Shown here piece after piece: positions 1 to 12,954 of a stretch of 64,000 nucleotides of DNA. Position 1 is the stretch's first letter. Every line of letters begins with the position of its first letter. The notes under the pieces are model-generated. The model did not search any database and was not told the DNA's origin. It saw only the letters and a program-made list of their open reading frames with translations. The stretch lies in assembly GCA_027422505.1 (NCBI GenBank), contig JAPQWV010000001.1, positions 6,882,001 through 6,946,000 of the forward strand. The letters are read 5' to 3'. Source of the DNA: Craterostigma plantagineum. Lineage: Eukaryota > Streptophyta > Magnoliopsida > Lamiales > Linderniaceae. The position numbers and the translations under genes are program-made.

Positions 1-2885
1 TGCCCTTCTACGAACTTAGCAATATATATAAGGGCTAAACAAATCTTAAAGCCCAAATATATCTCAACCGAATCCTAAAAGATATAAACTAAATCTAATT
101 CAAATTCAAATTTAAACTAATAATACTTAATTAATATAATCATTATAATAAATATACTATCCTAACAACTTGTCCTTTGGTAAAATTTAGCTTGCCTTTT
201 CCACTCGTTGATCGACTAAGAGATTCTCCAATCGACACCAATCATCCAACGCCTACCACAAATATTAATCCATTGGACACCCAAGCACATACCAACGATA
301 GGATATGTGAATTTCTCTCACCTCCAAACGCATATATGCGTTTCAACGCCTCACCAACAAAAAAGTTTTAAACTATTATATAGGACCCCCTTAAATTAAT
401 AATTTTCTTTATTATGTTCACCGCTACATAAAAATAGAATAATGGAAATTTCATTTGCATACCTCGATTTCGTTCTAGCTTGTGCTACAAGAACCTATTT
501 TGCTTTGAACACATCACAATCACACATACATTCTTTCACGCTGAAGAGGATTAGTTATTGCATATTGATTAGACTTGTCAATGGGGGAGGGGATTCGTCG
601 TCCACCCCGTTCCCCGTCATTAGTAATATTTAAAAATAAAACTCTTTATGCCTAAAAATAATATTTATATAAGAATTTTATGCAAAATATGTAATTATAG
701 TATAAAATAATATTAAAATAATTTTTTTACCCAGATTGTACTGTACTATTATAATAGTAAATAAACTTGTAATTTAAATAACTTATCTACTTTGTTTTAT
801 AATATAAATATAGTTTTAAAAAAAAAATTGCCAGGACTTGGGCGGTTTCGTCCACTAAGTGTGCCATGTGAATTTAATAAATATATTTCTTAGATTAACA
901 GAAGGCCCGAGTAAAGTGAAGAGATCAGCCCATTGAATAAAAACCTCAACAACTTATATATAAGAATAAGGGTTTAGTTTAATTCATAAAAAAAAAGTCG
1001 ATCTCATAAAGCACGCCGCTAACATGTATCTGAGCCATTTTTTTGTCCTGTTCAAACAAGAAGCCATCTGACATTTTTTTGTTTGAGGTTTGATTAGGAA
1101 ACTTTTAGATATTTGGCCCACAACTTCACGTTTTTGCTATCAGTTTGTTAACCGCAACTGCAATAAACTCGGCTTTATATGTTTGTTAAGATCCGATCTG
1201 ATGCTTTGCATTGCTTATTTTTTCTGCAGAAGATGAGCTTGTTACCTATGGTAATCATGATCAACAACCTTTAAGTTTTTTCTTTAAACGGGCCCGTGCG
1301 CCCGTGGCCCGCCGGCGGGGGCGGGGCTCCATTTACTTAGGAGTGCTCATTGTTTGTTAAGCAATCGAACCGAACAAAAATTTCTGTACCAAATACCGAA
1401 CCCAAAATATTTCGATAAAACCGAAACCAAACCAAAATATTTTGATTCGATAAGATCGAGCTTATGATTATGAAATCGGGCTCAAGTCCGGTCACCTCGA
1501 CTCGCAAGCTTTTCTTTTTATATAATTTCTAGTTTTTTTTTTTAATTTTGTTCTTTTTATTAAGAAATCCGAGCTCAACTAACTTTAAACGAGCTCAAGC
1601 TCTAGAGCGGACAGGTCCGAGCTCATGTATGCTCCATCCCAAAAATGAGCCGCAATTTATACTCCATTTACAGTCGAAAGAATTCATAAAACTCGTCCTC
1701 CCGATCGACGTGCTTGTTGATCAGGTGATACTTTGAGATAGAGTGATCGAAACGACTTCATCCCGATCCCTGGATTATACGACTTTATCTTGGCCAATTC
1801 TATGTCAATGACATAGTTGATCCCGTCAAATGATTAGTAAAGTCTCACCGATATTCGTAGCCAAGACCATCTTACGGACCACTTTGGGGGGGGGGTGAGC
1901 TCACATGTTGGCTGCATAAGAATCACGGAAAGACCATTGACGGGATAAGCATGGCATCGACCCGGGATTCGTGAAGATGGAATCTTATAATCCAAGGATC
2001 GTAATTGAGTCGCTAATGGTCACTTTGATCTTAAGGGCATAAACAGATCAATGGGCAGACCGCAGACCGAGAGAGAACAAGCTCCGAAAAATGCTCTTGA
2101 TTGTATACGGAGTACAATTTTCTAACGATTGTATACGGAGTACAATTTTCTAACGATTAATTGTTATCCTTACGCAATTTGCTTTTATTAATTTTTAATT
2201 CTTAAATGTATAACTTAATTTTGACACTTTATATCGATGTGTCGGTAAATGTCTCCACTTATGGACTTAAATGGATGGCATCGGAACCCATCATTTGGCG
2301 GAAAATAGAGGCTTTTGACGTCCGTTAGGCTTTTGAGGGACTTCGTATCTCAATTTGAGCGTTTCTGTCAGTCGAGCACTGAGAGAGAATAGGGGATTTT
2401 AGGCGGTGGAAAGTTTCATGTATGAAAGTGCTAAAATGATTTATTGCTTTGTACACTGTATTTATACAAAAGCGTTAATGGAAGAATATCTAACTAAGTG
2501 TAAAATAGAAACTAACTAGCTTAACAAAACAGAGCAACAAAGAATAAATACTAGCTAATGCGTACAGTCTTCATCCCCCGCTCAAGCTAAGCAGTGAAGA
2601 GATGTCTTCATACCAAGCTTGGAAATGATAGAGTAAAATAAAGGCTTGGGTAGAGATTTCGTGAACACATCTGCAAGCTGATGTGAAGATGGAGTATGGA
2701 GTGGGACAAGGAGACCTTTCTGATATTGCAAACGAACTAAGTGACAATCAATTTCCAGGTGCTTCGTCCGCTTGTGGAAGACGGGGTTCTCCGTGATGTA
2801 GACAGCGGCTTTGTTGTCACACCACAAAGAGATAGGTAAAGGAATATCAATGTCGAAGTCGCGAAGCAGATAGGTGAGCCACAAA
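1..2885. repeat. Left arm of large inverted repeat
   Basis: This stretch is present again in reverse complement at 17431-20296. Paired positions sum to about 20297 in the outer part and 20316 near the inner end, so only small indels separate the arms. The arm holds, from the outside in: the start of an inverted gag-element LTR (1-167), its flank ACTTG (168-172), about 2.2 kb of AT-rich DNA without a recognisable gene, the partial 3' LTR of a Copia element (2349-2573) and the RNase H end of its pol. A G homopolymer near 1887 differs in length from its partner C run near 18397. I saw few substitutions, so the duplication is young or is an assembly product. Confidence 0.93.
860..1015. repeat. 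Diverged copy of the 61-63 kb tandem repeat unit
   Basis: The run of words 'aatttaataaatatatttcttagattaac', 'gatcagccc attgaataa' and 'aataagggttta attcataaaa' matches, with divergence, the same order of words in each unit of the array at 61010-63130. A second copy lies in the opposite arm near 19285-19440. This is a dispersed relative of that array, not a gene. Confidence 0.55.
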
Positions 2886-4873
2886 AGCTCACGCACGGTG
2901 TAGCTCATACTCCGATATTCAGCCTCGGCCGAGGAACACGAGACTGTGGTCTGTTGCTTCGCCTTCCAAGAAATCAATGAGGAACCAAGAAAAATGCCAA
3001 ACCCGGTGATAGACTTACGAGTGAGAGGATCGGATGCCCAATCCGCGTCACTGAAAGCCTCGAGTTTGAGATCTGGCTGAGCTGAATAAAACATGCTAAG
3101 CCCCACTGTGCCTTTCAAGTACTTCAAGACATGAAGTAAGGCTTCCAAATGAGTCGTGCAGGGTTGTTGGGCATGTTTGCTAAGCTGTTGCACGGCAAAA
3201 GTGATGTCTGGTCGAGTAAAATTCAGGTATAGAAGCTGCCCGACAAGCTTTCTGTACCTTGTAGGATCTGATAAAGAGGCGCCACAATCAACTGTAAAGT
3301 GATGATTCTTTGGCAGAGGTGTTGTAGTTGGCTTGCAGCTAAGAAGTCCTGTATCACGAAGTATGTCTAAGGTGTATTTCCTTTGGTTGAAATGCAGCCC
3401 TTCTGGCGATTGTGTGAGCTCAATTCCCAAGAAATATTTAGCAATTCCCAGATCTTTGATGGAAAAAACCTGATCTAAGAACCGCTTGACTGCATTAATC
3501 TCAGCATCATCAGTGCCCGTAAGGAGCATGTCATCGACATAAACCACCAAAGCTATGAAACCAGAGCTGCCTCGTTTGATCAGCAAGCACGGGTCATTAT
3601 CAGATTGGACAAAACCATAGTTCTGAAGCTGCCGAGTGAGCTCTATATTCCATTGACCCGAAGCTTGCTTGAGCCCATATAATGATCGCTTCAACTTGCA
3701 CACTTGACCTGGCCGAGCTTTATGGTAACCCTCAGGTGGTTTTATATAAACCTCTTCTTCCAAGAAACAATGAAGAAAAGCGTTATTGATATCTAATTGG
3801 TGTTGAGACCAATTAAAAACTGTAGCTAGAGCCAGCAGTAATCGCACTGTCACAACACGTGCAACATGCGATAAACTGTCATAATAATCTTGCCCTTTCA
3901 CCTGATTATACCCCTTGGCGACGAGTCGAGCTTTGAAACGATCCAAGGAACCGTCTGAATTGTACGTTATCTTATAGACCCATCGGCATCCAATAGCATG
4001 TTTGCGCGATGGTAACTCGCTCAAGTCCCATGTTCCATTATCTTCAAGGGCCTTGAGCTCAAGGGCCATGGCTTTAACCCATTGTGGGTTGTTCTTAGCC
4101 TCTAAGTAAGAGATCGGGGCTCTATCACTGTCCAGCTGAGTCAAGAAAGGCACATGATTTGGAGAAGAATTAGGGCTGAAAATAAATGGACAAGTTATGG
4201 GAGTATCTGGTGATGATTGTGGTCGTGACCGATGTAGCTGCGAAGAGCTCATCCCCGATTGTACAATAGAGACATAGTCTTTCATCCAAGTAGGAGTTGA
4301 TTTTAGTCTTTGACTCTTTCTTGTGGGAGGAACAGGGGCAGAAAATTCAGTTTCAGAAAAAGACTCAACAAGATTTTCTGGTAGGGCAGAAATATCTGTA
4401 TTTTCTTGCGGTGTTGAATATTGATCAATCGTAGTCGGGGCAGTTTGAGATGGAGGATCGGATATTAAAGGTAAGGGTTGTTTAGCCTCTGATGAAATGA
4501 AATATGTATCAAACAGATCAAATGACTGAGGCACAACGTCACTACTATGATGTAAAGATGGTAGCTTTTCATCTGTTATAGCAGATTCCGTCTTTAGAAA
4601 AGGAAAAGTTGTTTCTTGGAATACCACATCTCTTGATATGATGACCTTCTTGGTCTGCATATCATAGAGTTTAAAAGCTTTTTGTCCTTGGAGATAACCT
4701 AGGAAAACACATTTGTGTGCTCGAGGATCAAACTTACCCTTATGTGGAAAATTGTTTGTTGCGTAACATAAGCATCCAAACACCTTAAGATGGTCTAAGT
4801 TTGGGGTTTTGCAATAGAGAATCTCATATGGAGATTTCATATTGAGAACTTTAGAAGGCAGCCTATTAATCAA
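2582..4873 (-). pseudogene. Copia pol fragment: integrase C-terminus, reverse transcriptase, RNase H
   Basis: This 763-codon open stretch is the 3' half of the Copia polyprotein. It starts in the post-integrase region (KVFGCLCYAT), runs through the RT ([13 protein letters not shown], then the catalytic YVDDML) and ends in RNase H (FSDADWASD, SSAEAEYRS). The listed start is only the first ATG after the hAT insertion point at 4877-4885, not a native start. The reading frame continues upstream only in broken pieces, so it is part of a dead element. Its last about 100 codons are duplicated, inverted, at 17431-17734 with a Lys-to-Glu change near HKRTKH. Confidence 0.9.
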
Positions 4874-4884
4874 ATATGTGGCGG

Positions 4885-5765
4885 TAGGGCTGGGGAAAAA
4901 TACCGAAATACCGAAATACCGTCCTTATCGTATCGAATCGTATCGAAAATATCAACAATTTTGGTATACCGAAGTTTTTGGTAAGGTATGATACCGTACC
5001 GAAAATTTTCGGTACGGTAATGGTATGAAAGTTTTTAAAATTAGGTATATCGATTATACCGAATACCGAAATTCTAAAATTTTTAATATATTTTATACAT
5101 ATATATACACACCTATATATATTATATTATTTCAAAAAATATAAAATGAAAAATTAAGGATCTTCATAAACTTATTTAGCCCATAAATTATTAACTTTCT
5201 AATATTAGGCCCACCATATTTTACTTATGTAACTCAAGTAACGTTTAATTTTTACCTTTTTAATGTTTGTTTTCATGATTTTTGAAAGCGTGAAGATGCA
5301 ATGCAATTACTTTTTGTTAATCTTCACTAATTTTTTAAATAGAGCCGCTTCGTTCTAATTAATCTGTATATAAAGTTGTATTTTATGGTTATGTAAAGTT
5401 TTTTGTCTTACTAAGGAGACTAGCTAAAATATATAAATTATTTAAGGTTAAAAAATCTTTTGATTTTGAAAAATTTGGTATTAATAATCTATCTTACTGG
5501 GGCCTAAGGAGTTTGAATTGATTAAAAATTCCAAAACAACGAATTAACGAGTCACGAGACATGCATGGTAAAAAACCCTCCGTATGAATGGTATAGAAGG
5601 TATGATACCGATACCATACCGAAATGTCGGTATGATACCGTACCAAAATTTAAGGTATACCGAAATTTTGGTATGGTATTGGTATGATTTTTTTGGATAC
5701 CGAAATTTCGGTACGGTATACGGTATCACAGTTTTAGTATGGTATACCGTACCGAACCACCCCTA
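4885..5765. mobile_element. Non-autonomous hAT element (881 bp) inside the Copia pol
   Basis: The ends are TAGGGCTGG and, inverted, TAGGGGTGG. They are flanked by the perfect 8-bp duplication TGTGGCGG (4877-4884 and 5766-5773), which is diagnostic of hAT transposition. About 180 bp at each end is made of short repeats of TACCGAAAT and GGTATACC in both orientations, typical of hAT subterminal transposase-binding repeats. The centre (5080-5560) is AT-rich and non-coding. No transposase is present, so it must have moved in trans. Confidence 0.93.
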
Positions 5766-5775
5766 TGTGGCGGTG

Positions 5776-6773
5776 AGTACAGATTCACTCCAAAAAATTT
5801 TAGGCAAATGAGAATGAAACATGAGCCCTCGGGCTACTTGAAGCAAGTGTTTATGTTTACGCTCCACCACCCCATTTTGTTGTGGAGTGTAAACACAAGA
5901 CCTTTGGTGAATGATTCCTAGTTCTGATATGAGTTTTTGACGTTAATGACCTAAAAATTCTGATCCATTATCAGATCTCATTTTCTTGACAGAAACACCA
6001 AACTGAGTGGCAACCATTTTATAAAATTTTCAAGTATTGAAACTACTTGCGACTTTGAATGCATGAGAAAAGTCCAAACCGCTCTACTAAAATCATCAAC
6101 GATGGTTAAGAAATAGTAAGGCCCACTAATAGATCTATGATGATATGGCCCCCAAATGTCAACATGAATTAGCTCACATATCCTAGAGGCCCGACTAGTA
6201 CTTACTGAAAAACTCATTCGTGATTGTTTAGACAATGGACAAACTTCACAATGCATTTTATTTGGAATAGAAATAGATGGTAAGTTCAGTTTTTGAATTA
6301 CATGATCAGATGGATGTCCTAGACGTTTGTGCCACATATCAAATGTCTCTTTTGACACACAATTCATAACACTATCAGCAATATGAAATCAGAAAAGGCT
6401 GTGAAGAAAGAATGGTTTATGTGTGCTTTGCTGGGTAATGTATAGTGGCTTCTGAGAAAGATGCTCTATCAATCATGTACAACCGGTTCTTCACTCTCCC
6501 AGCAACCAATATCTTTCTAGTCACTTGGTCCTGTAAGACACAAAAATCATTTGAGAATAGGCAATCGACGTTTGATTGGGTGGCCAACTTATTCACTGAG
6601 ATAAGGTTGAACTTAAAATTTGGGACATAAAGGCAATCTCTAAGGGTTAAGGTGTTTGTAAGCTTCAGATCTCCTATATTTTTAACATGTATAATACTTC
6701 CATCTAGAAGGCATATGGGTATGGGATAAGGAATATTTCTGATGTTGGAAAGTAACGATGGGCTGCAGATCAT
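5776..6773 (-). pseudogene. Copia protease tail and integrase core, broken
   Basis: On the minus strand 6417-6773 encodes the protease to pre-integrase linker (LRDCLYVPNFKFNLISV). 5978-6367 encodes the GAG-pre-integrase and zinc-binding region (MWHKRLGHPSD, then CEVCPLSKQSR) and the first part of the integrase core (HVDIWGP, TIVDDFSRAVWTF). Just upstream, near 6790, the protease active-site region reads DTRAT where the family has DTGAT or DTGAS, followed by a stop. The integrase continues out of frame towards 5776 and is cut by the hAT element. Confidence 0.85.
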
Positions 6774-6892
6774 ATGTCATGTTGCTCTTGTGTCCAGTGT
6801 AAGAGATTCCTCACCCAAACTTTCGAGTAAACTAAGAACATGATAATTTGCCATACCTGAGAACTCCATGGAATGTGCAAAATTTACACCAT

Positions 6893-8065
6893 TCACCTCT
6901 TGCAGCGGACTCTTTCTTTGACAAGTTTGTCCACTTCCTGCTGCAAAGTTTTCATGTTGCTCAGAATCAGCTGCAAATTATGCTCATGTCTGTTCGAGCG
7001 ATCTTCCTCCTTGCTAAGGAAACTGTCGGCCAAATTCACTTGGTTTTTGTACGCAGGATAGGATTGCTGCAACTTCTTCCCATCTTTATTTCCTTTCCAC
7101 CATTCCGGATACCCAATCAGCTTAAAACATCCTTCTTTCATATGTCCGTTTGCACCACAATGATCACATTTTAAGCTTCGCTTGTATGCCTTATCCCTCA
7201 TTAGATCATTTTCCTTATTTCCCCCATAAAATCCCCTTTGTGCATTGCTGCCTACTCCTTTCCCTGCCAGCATAGCACTATGCTCATTACTATCAAACAT
7301 CACTCTCACAGCGAGCTGCTTTTCCACATTCAAAAGCATAGCATATGCTTTTCGTACTTCAGGCCAAGGTTCAGATGCAAGGATTTGGTTCCTAACTCCA
7401 TCATACGTTTCATTCAACCCCATGAGAAACTGTATGAGCTTTGTTCTTCCTTCTCTTCTGTTAACTTTCCCAACCTTGCATACACAGCCGTTACAATACA
7501 TTCGTCATTTTCCATGAGATGAGCTAACTTGTCCCAAAGTCGTTTCAGTTTGCTGAATTATTGTGCCAAAGTCATGGTTCCCTGCGAGATCGAACAGATT
7601 TCTCTGTTCAATTGATACACATGCGGACCATTGCTCGTCGCATACTGAACTTTCAGCTCCTCCCAAAGTTCTTTTCCTGTTTCAGCGAGGCTGAAACTGT
7701 CAACTAAGATCCGCTGAAATCGAGTTCAAAATCCATGACACGACTGTGTCATTCACTCGAGTCCACTGCGCGACATCTGCATCGCCATCGGCAGGTTTAG
7801 GAACATCACCATTGATGAATTCTAATTTGTTCTTCGCGCTGAGAGCTCGCTTCATCGAGTGACTCCATGCCAGATAATTCGACTCGGACAACTTGTTCGA
7901 GACAATTGCCAATCCTAGACCATCTGAAGGCAGTATCGTTAGAGGATGAACATATCCTCCGTAATTGATCGCTTCTGTTCCATTCTGAGTCTGCATTCCA
8001 ATCGATTCTGAAATTCGATGTTCCTCTGCCATAGCTTCAGGAAATCGCAAATTTGTTTTTAACAA
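6893..8065 (-). pseudogene. Copia gag, broken
   Basis: 7700-8065 encodes the gag N-terminus (NYLAWSHSMKRAL, typical of the Copia gag family). 6893-7501 encodes the rest, with the zinc knuckle CDHCGANGHMKEGC and the following GYPEWWKG motif. The roughly 200 bp between them are out of frame. The protein would coat element RNA in virus-like particles. This copy cannot be translated as one chain. Confidence 0.86.
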
Positions 8066-8135
8066 AAAACCTTCGATGAATTGCTATTTCTTTACACGCG
8101 AGCCCTTCAATCTTCGATTAGATGCGGAATCGCCT

Positions 8136-8147
8136 GCTCTGATACCA
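8136..8147 (-). other. Primer-binding site of the first Copia element
   Basis: On the minus strand this reads TGGTATCAGAGC, the plant initiator tRNA-Met complement. It lies directly next to the inner end of the 5' LTR and fixes the element's orientation. Confidence 0.9.
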
Positions 8148-8389
8148 TGTACAATTCAAATCTGAGCTCAATTTGAGCGTTTCTGTCAGTAATTTAGAGA
8201 GAATAGGGGATTTTAGGTGGTGGAAAGTTTCATGTATGAAAGTGCTAAAATGATATATTGCTTTGTACACTGTATTTATACAAAAGCGTTAGTGGAAGAA
8301 TATCTAGCTAAGTGTAAAATGGAAAACCAGCTTAACAAAACAGAGCAACAAAGAATAAATACTAGCTAATGCGTTGCGTACAATCTTCA

Positions 8390-9511
8390 GATGTCAGTTG
8401 CGCTGCTGGTCGCCGTTGCCGAGAAGGGAAAATAGCGAGCAGCGAATTAGAAAATAATTGAACAACCTTCGTGCGAGATGAGTTTGTTCCGTAGAACTAA
8501 AAGTAATTATTTACTTTCGTTAATCTATTTCCACTCCTAGTATAATATACCAAACGTAAGAGCATTTCCAATTCTACTTTTATCACAACCACAAAAGTAA
8601 AGTACGTGTCTAATTCACAGTGACTATTTATTTAACACTAGTATAGTATTGCTGAGAGCATCCCAAACCCATTGCGCAAAAATACAGGTAATATTACACA
8701 ATAATACAGTTGCTACACTAGTTTTCACTCCAACCCATTAACTCTATTTTTACACTAAAAATCAAATTCCTATATTACTATCATATTAAACTTTATTATA
8801 TAAAATTGAAAAGTGCATATATTATAATTGTTAATATTTAAAAATTAAATAGATTATAAAATTAGCATATTATTTAAGTATAATTTTATTAAATTAAAAG
8901 GCAAATATCAATAAATAAAAGAAATTAATATTATTTTACTTTTATTATTATTATAAGAATATATCAAATATTCTAAATATAAAATATATTTTATTAAATA
9001 AATTTAAATAAATAGAAACAAACTCTATTTTTGTGATGAAAATTGTATGAACTCTAGATTTAGAGTTTCCCTGCTAATCAACACAATATTTGTGTTAAAT
9101 ATAGAGTTCAATTGGAGTAGAAACGTACTCTATTTTTGTGTTTTACACAAAACTACCCGTTGGAGATGCTCTGAATAATGTTACTTTATTTTTAGATAAC
9201 ACAATTTTTAACACTAAATTAGCGTTATAGTTTTTATTTTATTTTTATTACTATTTTAATCATATCTACAATATTTGTTTTATTACAATAATACAAAAAT
9301 AACGTCAATTTTCTTAATTCATTTTAATTTAATAAAATCATAACATAAACTTATTAAATTAATAATGATAGTAGTAAAAACAATATTATTATCATCGTTG
9401 AAAATAGAGCTAGTAGGTAACGTGAAAATTTGTGTAGAAAAGTTAGTGGGTTAAGTAAAGCATTGTAACAGTTGTATTATTTGTTTAAAATTAAATTTAA
9501 TTTTGTGTTAT
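8390..9511. other. AT-rich intergenic DNA with one MITE
   Basis: I see no gene. The stretch lies between the first Copia element and the MULE-like element and contains the MITE listed at 8656-9171. The flanking parts (8540-8650 and 9175-9480) also begin with a 'gagcatttccaatt'-like word, so an older related element may surround the MITE. Confidence 0.6.
8656..9171. mobile_element. Probable PIF/Harbinger-type (Tourist-like) MITE
   Basis: The ends are imperfect inverted repeats beginning GAGCATCCC and, inverted, GAGCATCTCC. A 3-bp duplication TGA lies on both sides (8653-8655 and 9172-9174). The interior is AT-rich and non-coding. PIF/Harbinger normally duplicates TWA, so TGA is a variant and the class call is tentative. 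Confidence 0.55.
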
Positions 9512-10090
9512 GGGTATGTTGGGCTTTTTAAATAAAATAGAGTTTCAAAATAGGGTTACTTTTGAAGATATTAACAAAATCGTGCAAATCGCGACTAATA
9601 GACACGGCGTCGCGGCCATTAGATGTGATGCTTTACCAGCCCTATTTTATTATTTTTGATTTCTTTTAGATATTTGACGGTACAATACTCCAACTTTAAA
9701 TGCTCTGAAAAAATAGACCAACAAACTCATTTGGGTCCTCCTTAAAACCTCGTGCTGATTGATATATTTTTGATGACTAAATTAATGCCCTCACGTGAGA
9801 AGCTCTCTCTCAATTGGACGTTCTCTTCACAAATGTTTATAAATAATGCTCACAGTATAATATTTTGCTGCTCATGCACGAAGGAAAAAAAGAGAGAGGC
9901 TTCTTGCACTATTATTTTTTTTCTCTCATTACCATCTCAAATATTACACCTATTTATAATACTAAATCAAACACAACATGACAAAAACTAAAACACGTCT
10001 TTTGCTTTCCATAATTCATGTTCTTCTTTTTCGGCTGTGGAGACATACTTCTCTTTTATTGTCTTTAATGTTTTTCAATGTCTCCATACT

Positions 10091-12937
10091 TTAAGTTAGG
10101 TGTGTCATGTCTCCTTGTGTTTTTATTTTTTTTCTTTTGGCGTTTAGAATATTCAACAAATTCCTCCCTAAGCTTAACGCCTTTCGATCTGTCATCCCGA
10201 GCATTTGTTTCAGATTCTCGAACGTACTTGACGGTAATGGCTTTGTAAAAATATCGGCAACTTGATCCGAACTCGCAACGTGTACCATCTTCACTGCTCC
10301 ATTTTTTACGTGCTCCCGAATAAAATGAAACCTCGCATCAATATGCTTGCTTCTCTCATGATGAACTGGATTTTTCGCCAACTCGATAGCTGACTTATTG
10401 TCGACTCGAATTTCGGTTGGCTCATTTGGTCGAAGATTCAACTCGAGCAGTAAGTTGCTCAACCAGATTGCATGACAAACACACCACGATGCTGCCACAT
10501 ATTCTGCTTCACAGGTCGATAGGGTCACGATCGGTTGTTTCTTCGATAGCCACGTGAACGCAGTGCTTCCTAAATAAAATACGTAACCACCCGTGCTTTT
10601 GCGATCATCGATATCTCCACACCAATCACTGTCCGAATATCCAATCAGTTTGCCGTCGCTCACCTTTGAATAAAATAGACCTAACGATTGTGTTCCTCGA
10701 ATATATCGAAGAATTCTCTTGATCGCTTTTAGATGTGACTGCCTCGGGTCTTCCATATAGCGGCTAACGACTCCAATGCTATAAGCGATGTCGGGTCTCG
10801 TGCAAGTTAAGTATCGTAGACTTCCCACGAGACTACGATATTCAGTTGCGTTTACTCCTTGTCCTCCCTCAAACTTGGACAACTTTACTCCAAGTTCCAT
10901 CGGTGTAGCTACCGGCCTGCTTTCCTCCATTTTATTTTTCTTTAATATGTCCTTCGCATACGCTTCTTGTGACACGAATATTCCCGTTCTTCTTTGCTCG
11001 ACTTCGAGACCAAGAAAATATTTCATTAGTCCCAAGTCCGTCATCTCGAACTCCCTCGTCATCGCCTTTTTGAAGTTGTTGATTACTTTCTCACTGCTCC
11101 CCATGAAAATGAGATCATCGACATAGAGAGCGACGATGATCATTTCACCTCCTTCTCTTTTGACGTATAACGCATGCTCGAACGGACATTGCTCGAATTT
11201 GTTCCTTTTGAAGTACCCATCGATCCGAGTGTTCCAAGCTCGCGGCGCTTGCTTCAGTCCATAAAGCGCTTTCTTTAATTTTAACACTTTGCCTTCTTTT
11301 CCCGATTTTGAATATCCCGGCGGTTGTTCTACGTAGACTTCTTCCTCAAGCTCGCCGTTTAGAAAAGCAGACTTTACGTCTATTTGATAGATTGGCCAAC
11401 TAAGTTGTGCAGCTTGGGCAAGGAGCAGACGGATTGTTTCCATTCTTGCAACAGGAGCAAAAACTTCATCGTAGTCGATTCCAGCTCGTTGTCTGTAGCC
11501 CTTCGCCACCAATCTTGCCTTGTAACGTTCGATTTCTCCTTGAGCGTTGATTTTCTTTTTATAAACCCATTTTACTCCTATGGGTTTATGCCCGTGTGGC
11601 AATTCTACCAGCTTCCAAGTGTCATTTCTTTCAATCGCCTTGATCTCCTCGTCCATCGCCATTTTCCATTTCTTGTCTCTTACGGCTTCTTCGAAATTAA
11701 TTTGTTCCGAGTCGGCCAATAAACAGACTAGGTGAACCTGTTCGGTTGTTTCGTACAGGTCCTGCATGCTTCGCATCCTAGGCTGTCTTGGCTCGTCCTC
11801 TTCGATATTTTCTTGAGATGAAGCTGAGACAGGCGTTGGTGCAACACTCAATGGTTCTCCAGGCGTGTTTTTTTCAACGTTCCAGCCCCACGAACTTTCT
11901 TCGTCTACTCGGACATCTCGACTTACTATCACCTTTTTATTTCCTGGATCATACAGCCGGTACGCCTTCGTCTTCTCATCGTACCCAATAAAAACAAGCT
12001 TTCTACTTTTGTCGTCGAGCTTGGTTCTTTTCTGGTCAGGCACATGCGCATACGCCACACTTCCAAAAATTTTGAAGTGCGCCACGGTCGGTTTCTGCCC
12101 ACTCCATGCTTCTTGTGGTGTTCGATTCTCGAGGCTGTGATGTGGGCATCGATTTTGAATATACACAGCACATTGTACCGCCTCGGCCCAGAACTCCTTT
12201 GGCATCTCTTTGCTTTTCAACATTGATCGAACCATATCGAGTATGGTACGATTTTTCCTTTCAGCCACGCCGTTTTGTTGAGGCGAATACGGCGCAGTGA
12301 GGAATCTTCTGACGCCCTGATCCTCGCAAAAAGATATAAAAGCCCCCGACATGTATTCTCCACCTCGGTCTGAACGGAGCGCCTTGATTTTTGAACTTGT
12401 CGCATTCTCGACCAAGGTCTTGAATTTTTTAAATATTTCCAGCGCCTCAGATTTTTCTTTCAAGAAGTACACCCACGTTTTTCGCGAGTAATCGTCGATG
12501 AATGTGATGAAGTATCTTCTTTCGCTAAATGATGCCGGCGTGATAGGTCCGCATATATCGGTGTGTATAAGCTCGAGCGGTTTGGTTGCTCGATATCCTG
12601 CATGCTTCTGAAATGATGTCCGCGCCTGTTTGCCAATCACACAACTTTCGCAAAGCTTCTTTCCTTCCTCTATCATCGGCATTCCGTGCACCATGCCGCG
12701 CTTGGAGAGCTCTTTTAGGCCTCCGTAGTGTAGATGTCCGAATCGCATATGCCACAAATGACCTTTATCGTCTAAGTCAACTTGCAAGCATCTTTCTTGA
12801 ATTGTCATCAGGTTGAGTTTGAACATTCGGTTCCTTTCCATCCCGACCCGTGCAATTATTCGACCATCTTTGTTTCGAAGTTGTAGTGAGCGATCCTTCA
12901 TGAACACCGAGCATCCATTTTCAAGCAATTGCCCCAT
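10091..12937 (-). pseudogene. Copia pol: integrase, reverse transcriptase, RNase H
   Basis: This is 948 open codons on the minus strand. In order it carries the GAG-pre-integrase region ([21 protein letters not shown], about residues 60-110), the integrase core ([40 protein letters not shown], about 125-260), RT ([22 protein letters not shown], about 440-690) and RNase H ([20 protein letters not shown], about 770-900). Catalytic residues are in place. The listed ATG is internal: homology continues upstream in the frame lost at about 13015. Stop and LTR overlap slightly at the 3' end. As one polyprotein with gag it is broken by one frameshift, otherwise it appears functional. Confidence 0.92.
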
Positions 12938-12954
12938 GCTTAAAATGTTGGCTT

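Larger units (their letters stand above)
2349..8389 (-). mobile_element. Degenerate Copia LTR retrotransposon, minus strand, interrupted by a hAT element
   Basis: In element orientation the 5' LTR is 8148-8389 and a partial 3' LTR is 2349-2573. They share the same TATA-containing sequence with few differences. The primer-binding site TGGTATCAGAGC, matching initiator tRNA-Met, lies just inside the 5' LTR (reverse complement of 8136-8147). The polypurine tract GAGCGGGGGA adjoins the 3' LTR at 2574-2583. Domain order gag, protease, integrase, RT, RNase H is that of Copia. The outer end of the 3' LTR stops matching at 2349, so about 20 bp of LTR and the TSD partner are missing. Frameshifts, a damaged protease motif and the hAT insertion make it non-functional. 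Confidence 0.92.

Noticed and set aside
177..1736. Small open frames (60-64 codons) conserved in both arms
   Set aside because: Their conservation only reflects the recent inverted duplication; they have no codon bias, domain or context.
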